Shown piece by piece: positions 1 through 12,357 of a stretch of DNA of 64,000 nt. The notes beneath the pieces were generated by a model, which was not told the origin of the DNA, made no database searches, and worked only from the letters and a program-made list of their open reading frames with translations. Within the stretch, counting starts at the first letter, position 1. Every line of letters starts with the position of its first letter. The position numbers and the translations under genes were made by a program. Location: positions 19,886,386 to 19,950,385 of the forward strand of contig JAJEKV010000003.1 in the NCBI GenBank assembly GCA_021234155.1. The letters are read 5' to 3'. This DNA is from Isoetes taiwanensis (lineage: Eukaryota > Streptophyta > Lycopodiopsida > Isoetales > Isoetaceae).

Positions 1-290
1 ACTGAGCCAGGGATTGCCTATAAAATAGTCAAAGCGGTTGTTGCAATGTTGGCACTGCGCACTACCATTAGCCATCACAAAAGAAGCAGCACTTCTGAGC
101 TCTTTATTGCCACAATTGTGCTAGAGAATATGCAGAGTGCTCACAAAAACAATATTTAGAATTGCTAATATTTCAGATTCTGAATCAATTAATGGTAGTC
201 TGTAGATAATTATCATAGGCCTATCAATGCAAGGAGAACTTCTGATAGTTGCAGAAGCAACATGATCAATAGAAGTTTCCACCTTCTGGA
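1..290 (-). pseudogene. possible coding fragment, unrecognised, running off the left edge
   Basis: Read on the minus strand, about 1-127 gives an open stretch with a Cys-rich segment (HNCGNKEL, then CQHCNNRFDYF). About 130-290 gives another open stretch in the same frame (PMIIIYRLPLIDSESE). A TAG between them coincides with a possible acceptor (TTCTCTAG). The spacing CxxC plus one further Cys could be a zinc site, but I do not recognise the family. It may be the end of a gene lying mostly outside the window, or chance. Confidence 0.22.
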
Positions 291-1363
291 CATGTTATCC
301 ATATCACTGCTCCCAGCTTCCAGATTCTCACATAAAATAAGGGCTTACCAAAAATACTGCGTTCATCAAAACCAAGAGAATGTCGCGGTCCAAGTAACAT
401 ATGCTGCATAAGATCACCTTTTATGACTTGAGCATGGACATATTTCCCTTCTGGCGGAGACCGTGCTTTCTTAAAAGATGTGCAAATCTGAACTATAATC
501 TACTTGCTTCTATTCTCAGAAACAATTGTTCTTACATTGCTACAGACATGTTAACCTCTGTATTCATCAAATTTTTTATAAAAACGGTAACTTTCTGTTG
601 GTGCTGAAGAAGTAGATTATTCAAACCTGCACTGCTCATCAAAATCGAGGGTACATTTCGATCGGTTCATCACTGTCATTGTGTATTGTGTACTTACCCG
701 AGCTTTTGCGAAGAATTGATCCAAGATCAATGATCAAGGGATCTATGGTAATTTCAGGCATGACAGATATATCCTTGCAACTGACAGATGATACAATGGC
801 AGAGTTGTGCATAATGAAAATTACAAAGGGAAACTGGTCAATCTTCTACTGACAGATGATACGATGGCAGAATTGTGCATAATGGAAATTACAAAGAGGA
901 ACTGGTCAATTTTCTTTTTATGCACAGGTATTGAACAGACCTTGAAGAATTTGGTGCAGACTCAGGAAGAAGTACAGCAAGATACCAAGTGTCTAGGCCT
1001 GCATCGAGTTGTGAATAAAAGTTTGATGATCCACCTTCATATAATCGATGCAGATTCAAGCAAAGAGGAAAATGCCTGCCCTAAAGCTGGGTTCTCACTG
1101 CACCTGGATATACGTTATTTGTGGCTCAAAATACATGGGAATGAAACAAAGCCCTAGAGGCTCACCTGGCGAAGCATTGAACATAGAATCCATCAGTTTC
1201 GCGGTCAGCCTAGAAAGGAAAAAACAATTCGTGACAATATCCCGGTTCTTTCTTGCAAGAAAAAAAGAATATGTCCATATAAAAACTGTTCGCTTAAAGG
1301 ACCCCTTCTAAAAAGGTTCTGTTCGCTATCAATGGCTTGGGACCAGGAATGGAAGAAGCAGCA
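291..1363. other. intergenic, no gene recognised
   Basis: Short open frames here have no family resemblance and no convincing coding character. The only structure seen is the 68-bp tandem duplication listed separately. The right end is the upstream region of the aspartic protease gene. Confidence 0.5.
781..916. repeat. 68-bp tandem duplication
   Basis: Two imperfect direct copies start at 781 and 849, both beginning CTGACAGATGATAC and running through a shared block that ends in AACTGGTCAAT. They differ at only a few positions. No coding role is visible. Confidence 0.8.
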
Positions 1364-1372
1364 TTTATATAA
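1364..1372 (+). promoter_or_regulatory. possible TATA box of the aspartic protease gene
   Basis: TTTATATAA lies about 25 bases before the first ATG (1391). A plant start site about 30 bases downstream would fall at or past that ATG. If this TATA is used, translation would more likely start at the second or third in-frame ATG (1397 or 1406); either still leaves a signal peptide. Confidence 0.35.
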
Positions 1373-1390
1373 CTAAAAGGTTGCGGACTT

Positions 1391-2743
1391 GTGCATATGG
1401 CAAGCATGAGTATCTCTGCGCTCTGGGTGTTCGTGCTACTAATGATGAAGGGGCAAATATCCAAAGCAGAAGAAATTCAAACATATAGAGCAAGACTGAT
1501 TAATGTAGACGCAGGCAGATCCATAGCTGAGAAGCTAAGGCGAGCAGAAATAAGAGGCAACCAGAGATTCGAAGCCCGAAAGGCTAGAGTGAAAGGGCGA
1601 AATGAGAAATACGAAAGCAGTCTTTTTTTATGGGGATCCCAATACCTGCTACAGCTACAGCTCGGGACTCCTCCGAAAAATTACACACTAGTGCTGGATA
1701 CCGGAAGCGAGCTGATCTGGGTAAAATGCAGGCCGTGCTATGCATGTCCGGATCGGAATAGCTCATGCAGCCGATGCTCCTCGCCTGTGCTAGACCCTTC
1801 TGGATCGGCTTCCTTTTCCGCCATCTCTTGCCATTCCAAAAAGTGTCCCACTTCCTGCCCTAGCGAACACATAGATCCTAGTTCTTTTGCTCCTCCTTTC
1901 CATACTAAAAAAAACTCTTGCGTATATACATACGGATACGCCGATGGCCACTACAATACTGGTGTATACGCCTCCGAACGCCTCACCATTGTCTCCACCT
2001 CTGGTCGCACCCATACTCTCAACATTACCATCGGTTGCGGACACACTCTCGTCGGTTTCATAAATGATAGTCCCTTTGATGGCCTTGTCGGACTAGACGC
2101 TGGCCCTCGCTCTCTCATCTCCCAGATCCCTTCCCTTGATGGAAAGTTCTCCTACTGCCTTCGCCATCATTCCCATGATGATTCTAGTACCATGTTCCTT
2201 GGCGGTACCCTCAACCTTGGGTCTTCTTCTAACATCTCTCACCATTCCATTCCCATCCTACAAAATGACGATAACGACTACAATGTCCATCTTCAAAGCA
2301 TTACTGTTGGTAATACTGTGATTTCAAGGTGCAACACTTCCTTAGACCTCAACTCTGGAGGCACTATCATTGACTCTGGTGCACCACTCAGCTATCTTGA
2401 CACTTCGGCATTCAATGCTTTAAAAGATGCATATTCTGATGCTTTGGGAGGCCTACCTCTAGTCGATACATCATACTGGTTTCTTCCTTGCTTTAATATT
2501 TCAGAGAGACCTAATGTAGAACCCCCCAAGATTAGTTTTCAATTCGGCAAAATTTCATGGAATCCTCCAAAAGAGAATTATGTACTCGATATAGATGATG
2601 ATTCTATATTGTGCCTGTCGTTTTCTGAAGCACAAGATGGTATTGGAGGAATCGGAAACATCTGGCAAGCGAATCACCTTGTTTCTTATGATGTTAAAAG
2701 GATGACCATCTCTTTTGTGAAGACTGATTGTAGCAAATTGTAG
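1391..2743 (+). CDS. aspartic protease, pepsin A1 family, nepenthesin/CDR1-like
   Basis: An intact 450-residue, single-exon protein. Residues 1-26 form a hydrophobic signal peptide, so it is probably secreted or vacuolar. A short charged propeptide-like stretch follows (about 27-80). The mature domain has the first catalytic motif DTGSELIW (D103), a flap region YGYADG (180-185), and the second catalytic motif IIDSGAPLSYL (D328). It ends with IGNIWQANHLVSYD, the counterpart of the conserved (I/L)GN-QQ-N segment of plant atypical aspartic proteases. Many cysteines lie between 113 and 178, as in the nepenthesin insert. Length is normal for the family, and both catalytic Asp are kept, so it should be active. 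The flap departs from the common YGDGS pattern. The start is uncertain between M1, M3 and M6. Substrate unknown. Confidence 0.93.
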   Translation: MHMASMSISALWVFVLLMMKGQISKAEEIQTYRARLINVDAGRSIAEKLRRAEIRGNQRFEARKARVKGRNEKYESSLFLWGSQYLLQLQLGTPPKNYTLVLDTGSELIWVKCRPCYACPDRNSSCSRCSSPVLDPSGSASFSAISCHSKKCPTSCPSEHIDPSSFAPPFHTKKNSCVYTYGYADGHYNTGVYASERLTIVSTSGRTHTLNITIGCGHTLVGFINDSPFDGLVGLDAGPRSLISQIPSLDGKFSYCLRHHSHDDSSTMFLGGTLNLGSSSNISHHSIPILQNDDNDYNVHLQSITVGNTVISRCNTSLDLNSGGTIIDSGAPLSYLDTSAFNALKDAYSDALGGLPLVDTSYWFLPCFNISERPNVEPPKISFQFGKISWNPPKENYVLDIDDDSILCLSFSEAQDGIGGIGNIWQANHLVSYDVKRMTISFVKTDCSKL

Positions 2744-2801
2744 TTAACACATTGTCCCTCATAATAATAATGATTTAAAGTAAGATGACTTTGATTTAAA
2801 G

Positions 2802-2838
2802 TAAGACTAGTAAAACTAGTAAGACTAGTAAGACTAGT
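2802..2838. repeat. 9-bp minisatellite, four units
   Basis: The unit TAAGACTAG occurs four times in a row, one unit carrying a single change (TAAAACTAG). It lies about 60 bp past the aspartic protease stop codon. Confidence 0.85.
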
Positions 2839-5398
2839 TGATATTGGCAAAAATGGACATTATTTGCTTTCGTAACTATTTTTGTTATTGAAATTGTAAA
2901 ATGACAGTATCATCAACGCATACTCTAAGTCTATGAATTTTAATAGAAAAAACAATGCTCAAAGTATAAAAAATAAATTTGTGCTCAAATTTTGGAAAGA
3001 CAGATCCATAATTTATGCTCAAAAGTCGCCCTTAAAAGGACATCAATAAAAAAATAGGTACAGAAATGCAAAACAAAGAATTTTGTCCTGGTAGTTTAGT
3101 GCATGATAGAACTCTAAATATGCATCTTCACATGGCGTACATCACCAACCTAACGTTGTAAGTTTTTGGATGCTCCCCTGATATCTTCACCTCTCCCAAG
3201 TGTAAAAGTGATAAATGCACTTGCGAGTCATTGATTCGAACTGGCCACGATACTCATCCCGAAGGGAGATTCGTATAATAGAATCAGATATCTTGTTTGT
3301 TGGGGAGGGATAAGTAAACCTTAACCCACATCTTGATAACTATAAACCATGTGAGAGAAACTTCAGACACGTGCAATGCTTCGTGCCACATGTGTGATGC
3401 CTGACAACATAGTGTGTGCACGATATTGCCAGACATAAGTCGGGTCTATAGCATTGTCATGATTATATTAAGGTATTGGGTGTTAAAGCATACTTAGAAT
3501 AGCATCCAAACATGCTTAATTAGAATGGCGTCATCATTAATTTTGCAAATGTTAAATTAAAATTTTAATGTGATAACATCCTCATTAACAGTGCACTTCT
3601 CCAAATTGCTCATTGTTTACAGAAATTCATTTCTTGCATTCGAAAGCGTTATCATTATGCTTCCAATATATACCTCATTGTAAATGTTTCTATGAGAACA
3701 TATTTGAGTAAAATTATGCCGCCAAAGCCTCTCCAACCTGCCTCAATCATCGTTTTAATGCAAAAAGTATCAAAAGATCCTTACTAATATTTCATCACAT
3801 ATTTATAATGCACTTAGGCATCTTTTTAGCAATTAAGAGACCTTATATGAACCTGAAAGTCCATGTTAGTGGTGAAGATAGTCTTCCATGCATATATAAA
3901 GAAAAAGAAAGCCACAACGCTTTTAGAAACGTTCAGTTGATGTGAAAACAAATTACTGATCACATTCTAGGAAGGTTGTATGGCAAAAGTGTCACACAAG
4001 GAGCGTCTGTATGGTTGATTGACTCAGCTCAAAAAGCGTCACATTGTCTGTTGTATATAGTTCATCCATTCAGCTCACCTTATAGAATTGTCTATATAAC
4101 ATTCAGTTCAGAATTTTTAGTTCAGTTCTCGTATTTAGCATGCCCTTTTGTAAAATAAACAGACCACTATCTATAGTTTGCACATACATTAAATTTAGGA
4201 CTATGCATACTTGCTACTATATCCAGCATGGTATATGCAGCCCATTTTGAAAGAAAAAAATACATTTGAATCAGGCTTATGCTTGAGTGAAACTTAATCT
4301 GTGTGCCCCAAAACCGCAAAACTCGTAAAACAATTAAGACAAAGAAAGGAGCAAACAGAACAGACTTGCAATTCTCCAAGTGACCCAAATCAAGCATGAA
4401 TTTGATCAATATCTGTTGAAATTACCAAAACATGCATTTGAACTCAAACTTAGAAGCAGGCTTTAGAAACCGAACGTAAGTGAAAATATGTAGCAAAATA
4501 ACAGGGGGTTCCAGGGGGATTTGATATGGATGTAAAAATAAAAACCTGAAACCATAGACCATATATTCCTAAAATAATTGAATGTGTTGTTATAAAAAAA
4601 AAAAACATACAATCAAGATAAAATATAATCACATTAGTTTGCTTAAAGTAGTCTTATTAGGACATTGATTGGTAGAGGTTCAAGCTCTCGTATTTCATAT
4701 TCTAAAATTTTAGGCAAAGCCGTCTAAAGGTTCGATATTCCCTCAAAACCTTAGGCGAAATCGTATTTCGTATTTCAAAATCATAGGTGCCTTCAATCAT
4801 AAATGACTATAAGCGAAACGAGAGGTGCCTAGAAGCCCCAACATAAATGTGGGTCGTAGGATCGAGGAATCCGACGACTGTGGTAATGCAGGGTGCACCT
4901 CGTTTAGAATATGTAGGGATGCAGCTTTTCTTCTACCTTATGAGCAGGCCCTTTTTTTTACTTTAAAATTTTGCTACACTTACCTCATGTATCTCTATGT
5001 TCATATAGGGCAATAGTTATCTGCACCAAAGATAGAGGATGTCTGAGATCTTTAATATATCCAGAAAAAGTCTAAGATCTCTAATATATCCGGAATATAG
5101 ACATCTCCAAAAAATAGGCATCTCCAGAAACGAACTTAGAAGTTAGGTAGAATCTAAAAAAAAGGAAGGAACTAAACATGAGGGAAATACTTACCATGCA
5201 ATGCATATTTGTTGGCGCTGCAACAATCAACAGAGGTAAACATAGCAAAGGTACTATGATGAAGAGTAAATGCTAAGCAAAGACATTCCCTGTAAGAAAT
5301 CCAATACAGTAGCCAACCCATAAACAAATAGGAGAAAATGTGCTCTATCTCTTAGCCATTATAATTACACTTTGGTATGCTTAGATTTTGGGCATAAT

Positions 5399-5415
5399 GT
5401 GGGTTCAAATCCCAC
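5399..5415 (+). other. tRNA T-arm/B-box-like hairpin, possible SINE remnant
   Basis: A perfect 5-bp stem closes a 7-base TTCAAAT loop (GTGGG...CCCAC), which is what a Pol III B box looks like. No matching A box or complete cloverleaf is visible upstream, so this is at best a SINE or tRNA remnant. Confidence 0.3.
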
Positions 5416-6053
5416 ATATTCAAGATTGTCTTCCACGCCATTCAAAATTGAGAGATATACTCTACCATAAAATGTCAAACATTAATAATGGATTCAACCT
5501 TGTAGTTTTAGAACCAAACAAATGTCTGCACACTGGGGTGTCTCATTTTCGATGTCCCTTTTGTCCCCCAATTTAGTACTAAAATCAATAAAGGTGGTTG
5601 GAAATCTTGGAGGCAATTTCAAATTTAGAAAACAAAAATAGCAATAAACAATCGAATTCCTTGAATCTTGGAGAACCAGGCTATAGTGCGTGCATGTGTT
5701 GAGCCCCGATAAAGAAAACTAAAACACCAACAAAATCATCATTCTTGCTTCTCGTCTTTCGATAAGTTCAAGGTTTGAATGGAACCAATGGATTGTGTTT
5801 CTTTTTCCTATTTGCAACATTCAATTTGTGAGTTATTAGCGTATTTGAATGCCTTGCCTTATGAATTATGAATTGGGCATGGAAATAGCATTCCACTGAT
5901 ATGTTTGAGTCCAGTTTTTTGGGTTGCCCCTAAGGGGAAAACCCTCATCCATGTGGGTTTGTGGCATATTCCATGTCAGTATATGCTCGAAAACATGACT
6001 TTGAAGTGTGATTTAAGCCATTTCATTCTTGGGTACCCTCCGTGCGCAGCACC

Positions 6054-6245
6054 TTGTTTTTACAATTTTTATTTTTATAGTTTTCTATAGTTTATATTTC
6101 TACAATTTGTTTCACAGTTTTCATAGTTTCTTTCACAATTTCTATTTTTACAGTTTTCATTTTCAGAATGTTTATTTTTATAATTTTTTTCATTTTTACA
6201 GTTTCTATTCTTATAAATTTTATTTCTATATATATATACAAGTTT
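6054..6245 (+). repeat. T-rich array of TTTTTA(C/T)AG-like units
   Basis: About 190 bases of nearly pure T-rich sequence built from units such as TTTTTACAG, TTTTTATAG and TTTCTACAA. Same sequence style as the arrays at 44618-44990, 61697-62065 and 63836-64000, but more diverged. It is followed by a short TA run. Confidence 0.6.
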
Positions 6246-7340
6246 TTGTACTATAAATGGGTGTATGATCTATGGTCTACGAAGATCGAAGAGTACAATT
6301 CAAACCTAAGAAGATCAATATCTAAAGTTGGATGTCAAGACTTAAGTTAGAAGAACTAATAGTGGAAGTTGAATCGGTCAACATCACCATATAACTTCAT
6401 ATAATTTAGTAGTTTTCCTCCTAATATATAGTCATAAAGAAATCACAAAATGTGTTTTGTTGAAATCGAATTCAAGCATAATAATCCATTAATTTATTGG
6501 CATCACATAGTGAAGTAATAATGTGTTTAATGCACATCTTGTTTGAGATTTTTACATTTTCAATTGTCATCTCCGGCAAATGATCCATCTAATCGAAAAC
6601 CATGCTTTCAAGGAGTGTTCAAAGGTGACTAGTCATTTGTGATCAAAGGTTTTCTATGATCATTTGACTGTGGAAAATTTGCCAAAAGACAAATTCAAAT
6701 GTGTTCTTTCCTAAGATGATAATCGTCCCATCGGTATATTTGCTAAATTATTACCATTGATATCAATGTCACAACATGCCCAATTAAGCTCATTTAGTTG
6801 CAATGTGCTTTTGGCTTATATAACTCAAATTCAATGTGCATCGAAGAATATCGAAGAACGAACATCGAAGAATAAAGTTCGAGGTTAAATAGATGAGTGT
6901 GTGAAGTTCAATATGCATTTAGTGTAAACATACGAACGTTTAAGCGTAATTCATCGCATAATAGCTATTCAATGAAAGTCATGTAGTCACAGGACTCGTA
7001 GTAGTCAGAAGTTCAGCATCGTATATTAGAACTTCTTTATCCACAAAATAAGAATGATTGAATTTCGTGGAATTGATCATTCTCTTTGAGATATTATTGA
7101 ATGGGACGACATTAACTTGTTATTTATGATACAAATTTCTATATGATGAATTTACGGTAAAAATTTAGCAAAGAGTTCTATAGACGTTGTATGAGCAATT
7201 TACCATAAGGATCTGGGCGACGAGTTCTATTTCTCTGTATTAACAATGTTCATCTAGAGTCATCATAAACATTGTGGCCCTTGCTAAGCTAGCAACAAGA
7301 GCCTTGGCTTTTAAACATGGCTTGTTTTGAAGCCAAATGT
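6246..7340. other. intergenic, nothing recognised
   Basis: AT-rich sequence without a coding frame, RNA gene or clear repeat boundary that I can support. Confidence 0.45.
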
Positions 7341-9560
7341 TCAATTTTTTTATACTATTTATATTAAACATCACAGATGTTATGTAGTTTGATCTTAACG
7401 AGCAACACAACAAACTAATGTTCCTAGATGGCCCAATTTGACCTGGCATGAAGACAAAGAGGCTATTAATATTGGGAATATTTAAATAACTTTACCAATT
7501 ATGGAGGATCAATCATCACGAATCGAATTTTAGGGCAATTCCTCATACTGGATATTATCATCGAATAAAATTAGCCTCAAGAAGAACACGTACTGATTAC
7601 AAAAGCTATGTTAGTCCAAAGAGCTCAATTGTGTAATAGATGCTTAATACACCTAACGGTAAAATTTGTTCCTGGATGGCCCAACTTCATCTAGCATGAA
7701 GACAAAGAGGCTATTAATATTAATAAACGGATTCATGTCTTCAACTTGGGGGATTAGTTAAATAAGTTTGCCATTTATGGAGGATCAATCGTCATGAATC
7801 AAATTTTAGGGCAATTCCTCATATTGGATATTATCATCGAATAAAATTAGCCTGAAGAACAACACGTACTGATTACAAAAGGTATATTACTGCGGGTTGT
7901 AGCTACACCTACTATGTTATGGCTAGTCTACTCATGAAATCACAAGAGCAAAACATCATCGAAATGCCACTAACACTATCGAGTGTTAATATATCAAAGA
8001 AATAAATGCAATATAAAGAATTTGGCTATTAGCAAATTTTTCTAATTAACTCGAATCAAATTAGCATGAAGAATAATATGCACTGACTTAATAGACGGTT
8101 GGTTGACTTATGCATACACTTAGTCTCAATAAGAGGCAATCACAGTGCAATTTGTTTAAAAGGACAAATCAATTCCTAATTGAAACACCAACTTCTCAAG
8201 CAACTTCCTCAAAAAATGTGCAAACTCTTCGCCTATTTTATCGACAAAGAGGAAAAACCAATGTCATTCATGGCATATGCACACTAAAGGCAAGCAATAT
8301 GCACACCAACATATTTGAGTTCGTTTCGCTTCAACGTTTGATGCCTCGTTTATCTATTTTAACTACAATCTTGGACTCGATGCACATAGTTCATTAGTAT
8401 ATAGTATCTTGGCTTCATTTGCATCTTTGAAAAAGGTGTGACGCGCAACTCCGGCCTACAAAATTGCAAATTGCTTGGTTGACCTAGTGTGACACAAAAT
8501 GTCCCTTATACACTCGAGATCTAGAAGCACAAAGCAATGCAAACGAGGCAACCTACAAATGTTAGCGAACGCGAACTTGGCTATAACAGTTAAAGGTATG
8601 GAATCTCGCCTCCAAAATTGGAAATGAATCCCCAACCTCCATTCCCCTATTGAGTCGAAGAAAAAACAAAGCTTAGGATCTATAAAATATATTGTTCAAG
8701 AAAAAAATCTAAGGACCTGCGAAGATACTTAAACATCGAAGATGCTCAAAGATCTGCACGAAGATTACAATCCAGTTTTGCGATCTTGTGCGGAAGATTT
8801 GGCACAAAAACCTCAAAAACCTATGATTTTGACCTCAAAAACCTATGATCTTCTGTGCAAAATTTCTGATCCCGTGTCACCCTGAGGATCTATACTATGT
8901 ATATTAAACATCACAGATGTTATGTAGTTTGATCCTAATGAGCAACACAACAAACTAATGCTCCTAGATGACCCAATTTGACCTACGATGAAGATAGAGA
9001 GGCTATTAATATTAAAAAACGCATTCATGTCTTCAACTCGGGGGAATATTTAAATAACTTTACCAATTATGGAAAATCAATCGTCACGAATTGAATTTTA
9101 GGGCAATTCTTCATATTGGATATTATCGTCGAATAAAATTAGCCTGAAGAACAACACATACTGATTACAAAAGGTATGTTAGTCCAAAGAGCTCAATTGT
9201 GTAATAAACGCTTAATACACCTATTACGTTATCACTAGTCTACTCACGAGATCACAAGAGCAAGATATCATCGAAACGCCGCTAACACTATCGATTGTTA
9301 ATATGTCAAACAAATAAATGCAATATAAAGAATTCGGCTACTAGCAAAATTTTCTAATTAGTTCGAATCAAATTAGCACGAAGGAACAATTTGATTCGAT
9401 GTTTCAATTGCTAATTGAAATAACAACTTCTCAAGCAACTTGCTCAGAAAATGTGCAGACTCTTCGCTTATTTTATGGACAATGAAGAAAAACCAATGTC
9501 ATTCATGGCATATATGCACACTGAAGCCAAGCAACACGCACATACATTCTAGACACTAAC
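7341..9560. repeat. three diverged partial copies of one anonymous repeat
   Basis: Blocks beginning around 7351, 7671 and 8892 share long stretches: a TATATTAAACATCACAG block, a GGGCAATTC(C/T)TCATA block, and a CTGATTACAAAAG block in the same order. A later segment near 8040-8290 is repeated at 9350-9520. Small indels and many substitutions separate the copies, so the duplications are old. No protein family is detectable in them. Confidence 0.65.
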
Positions 9561-9570
9561 ATATTTTATG

Positions 9571-10345
9571 GACTAAAAAAGCTTCATCTTCTACATCGTA
9601 TATGTAAGAAGAATCTTGCATAATAGATAACGTGGATAATGTGATATGTCACCTCAACTGTGGAAGTCTACATATTTTCTGATAGAGTTGTTACTGGTTA
9701 AAGTATAAGGCCATGCAAAAAAAAGCCCCATCTCTTTCAATGCGTTCATTTGCATGAATCATATTCCAGAGTCGTTATCCCTCAGACTCTTCTGTAATGT
9801 TTGAAACCTTAAACCAAAAGTATATATGCGCACATTCCTTACTTATGTAAAAGTGTCTGTGCTCAATGTACAAAAAAACCTTGTTTGGCAAAATGTGTAA
9901 GCTTATTTAGATAAATCAGATCTAAAGCTTCCTTGAGCAACCATCGAAAACAATTTACGCATCGTAGTGCATCACACCATGTTAATAGCAGTTCATACGT
10001 CATATTTGAGGCTTACATGTTTCCCAATATGTAATGGTCCTCCATTTGGAGATTGCAAAATTGTTGGAACGTCTACACAAATTTGTATCTTCCTCAGGGA
10101 ACTTGGTTTAGGGTCAAGAACTTCTGCTAGTGACTTTTTGGACTAACAAAGCTTCATCTTCTACAGCATATAAAGAATGAATCCAAACAAAGCGACAATT
10201 GTGAATTTTGGATTTTCATGTAAGAGGAATCTTGGATAATAATCTAATCCTGGATAATGTGGATAATGTGATCTGTCACTTCAACCATGGAAGCCCAGAT
10301 ATTTTTTGATGAGTTGTTATTGGTTAAAGCATAAGATCATGCAAA
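9571..10345. repeat. diverged direct duplication
   Basis: The stretch 9571-9720 (AAGCTTCATCTTCTAC, GTGGATAATGTGAT, GTTGTTA(C/T)TGGTTAAAG) recurs in the same order at 10141-10345, with a small insertion in the second copy. No function is visible. Confidence 0.6.
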
Positions 10346-11760
10346 AAAATAGAGCTCAAGGATTTGCCGTCCAATTTCCCGGTCTCAGGTTCTATTTTAC
10401 TCTCTAGGCATCAACTCTTCTATAATATCCAAAACCTTAAAGTCGTAATGTAACTTAAATTTTTGTGGTTTATACGTAATGTTAGTATGAGAGGTTGTAC
10501 TATAACAGGTCAAGCTGCTTGTCCATTAAAAAGTCGAAGTGAAACTACCAGTGACAATGGGAAGGAAAACAAAAGTATATTAGTATCTAAAAGTGTGTGC
10601 TCCTGGTCTTAGTATTCGTAATGTCTTTGGCTTAGATAACTAGAACTCAATGTCTCCTCTACGAAGTAGCATAATTTTAATTGTTGAACAACAGCCTATT
10701 AAATTGTTTGGAAAATGATGCTGCAAATTTTTGATATGCTAGTTCACATGCATTAGTTTAAAATATGTGCTCTATCGTTACAATTTAAGGTAGGTCTACT
10801 GCCACAGCATCTTCTGATACTATCCAACTGGTCCAATTCGCAAGACGCAAACTTGGATAGACATAATTCATCGCCATACAACTTGTGTAGGTCACAATTG
10901 ATATTTGCTGCCCATTACACAATGTGTTGCCTTCAAAATACATAAATGATAACCGTCGACATATAAACCGAAACTAACGGTTAACTTGAAAACCATCATA
11001 AGCATATTTATTCAATCAACATTTTTCATAGAGCTTCATTGAATTCAATGTTTGTTCTACTAAATATTATAGATGTAGTGGGCAACTTAAATCAATAGGT
11101 ACATATATGTCAACCGTTTCCATCCAAATAAGTGAACTATCCATACATTTCTTTAATGAGAGAGAGAGAGAGAAACGGAGAGGAGCTATGGCACAAGTTT
11201 TTCTGCTGCAAGGTGCGAAATTTTGGCTCTGTGCCCATCAATGCATCAGTCACACGTTGACACATCCCCAAATGGCATATGCATAAACTTTGCGGCTTGC
11301 TAACGACGACTAGTATTTAAACCCTACTTTCAAGGATTGTGATCAAAAGCCCTAAAACTACACCTTTCTTGTATTTTAAGAAAATAATCAATGGATAGGA
11401 ATTCTTGCCTCGTCTCAGATCCAACAAAGAATGAAAATGGGGGCATGCTAATGTCCATCTTTCATAAAATCTCTTACTATATACGCATGGAACAAAACTG
11501 AACTTTGCTCAGTAGAACTTAATCTGGGAATTGATTATAGTTTAGGAGAACAAAACAACGAAACAATAAAAGAGAGCTATAATCTCAGTTAAGTTTTCAT
11601 GGTTTCTGCCAAATCGTTCGTCATTATAATTATATTTCCATGTTCGTAGATACTATAGGTTCAAGTGTCGAATTTTTTTAACAAGAAGACAACGAGTTAA
11701 AATTCTATGCTGACGAAGTCAAGTGCAAATCTGACAGTCAAAGCATCCCAATCGAGCCTT
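10346..11760. other. intergenic with a short GA microsatellite
   Basis: The only distinct structure is a GA run at about 11158-11174. No gene was recognised. Confidence 0.45.
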
Positions 11761-11976
11761 CTAGATGATATTCCCACAGGCTCTCTTAGAAGCTATCTTG
11801 CGCCATTTCTTGTTCACACACGCTGCCACAGGCAAGGACCTAGCATCTAGATACTTGAAAACATCTAACAACATATTTTCATCTTCTTGCCACAGGTGTT
11901 GGCTCCAAGCTTTCTGCCTCTGCTTAGCGGGAAGTCGTAAGTATGATATACCTGGTTGATACTGTGTTGAAACCAA
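11761..11976 (-). pseudogene. F-box fragment, SLY1/GID2-like
   Basis: A 71-codon frame contains DVFKYLDARSLPVAACVNKKW, which matches the F-box of the gibberellin-signalling F-box proteins SLY1/GID2 (an FEVLKHVDARTLA-type core followed by a conserved Trp). These proteins recruit DELLA repressors to an SCF ubiquitin ligase. Only the F-box is present: the C-terminal DELLA-binding part is missing, the frame ends soon after KIASKRACGN, and no flanking exon was found. It is best read as a gene fragment or relic; a tiny stand-alone F-box gene is less likely. Confidence 0.6.
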
Positions 11977-12357
11977 TGCTCCACAGTTAAATACACATTT
12001 AGTTGAGCGTTACTTCTTGAATATCACATTGCCTATTGTGTTCATCAAGGTAATATTCTTGATCAAATTCTTAAGCTAAGCTTGTTAAAAAAAAATTTGC
12101 ACTTAGGTGAGCAGGCAGGATGACCATAGGGAAAGAAATTAAAAATTAAAAAATAAAATAAAAAAAGGGATATTCGAAGTACACATATCAATCTATTCCA
12201 GATTCCAGCTAAATAATTTCGATGGGACGTCTCTAAGCAGCCATTAATTAGCTATAGCCTGATTCTAGACCTCCATTTTATATCCGTCCCTTTCTCACTC
12301 TGTTTTTGTTTAACAGGAAGTAATCTCCGTTTTTGTTAGAGCTCGACGATTTTGGCG

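Larger units (their letters stand above)
2744..6050. other. intergenic, AT-rich, no gene recognised
   Basis: It holds short tandem repeats, a tRNA-like T-arm at 5399-5415 and a block (about 5905-6050) that resembles, in reverse orientation, sequence near 35.72-35.81 kb: both carry a CCCCTA(A/G)GGG core close to a low-complexity array. No open frame resembles a known protein. Confidence 0.5.

Noticed and set aside
7341..9560. CRISPR-like array
   Set aside because: The repeats are long, few and diverged, with no short regular repeat-spacer pattern.
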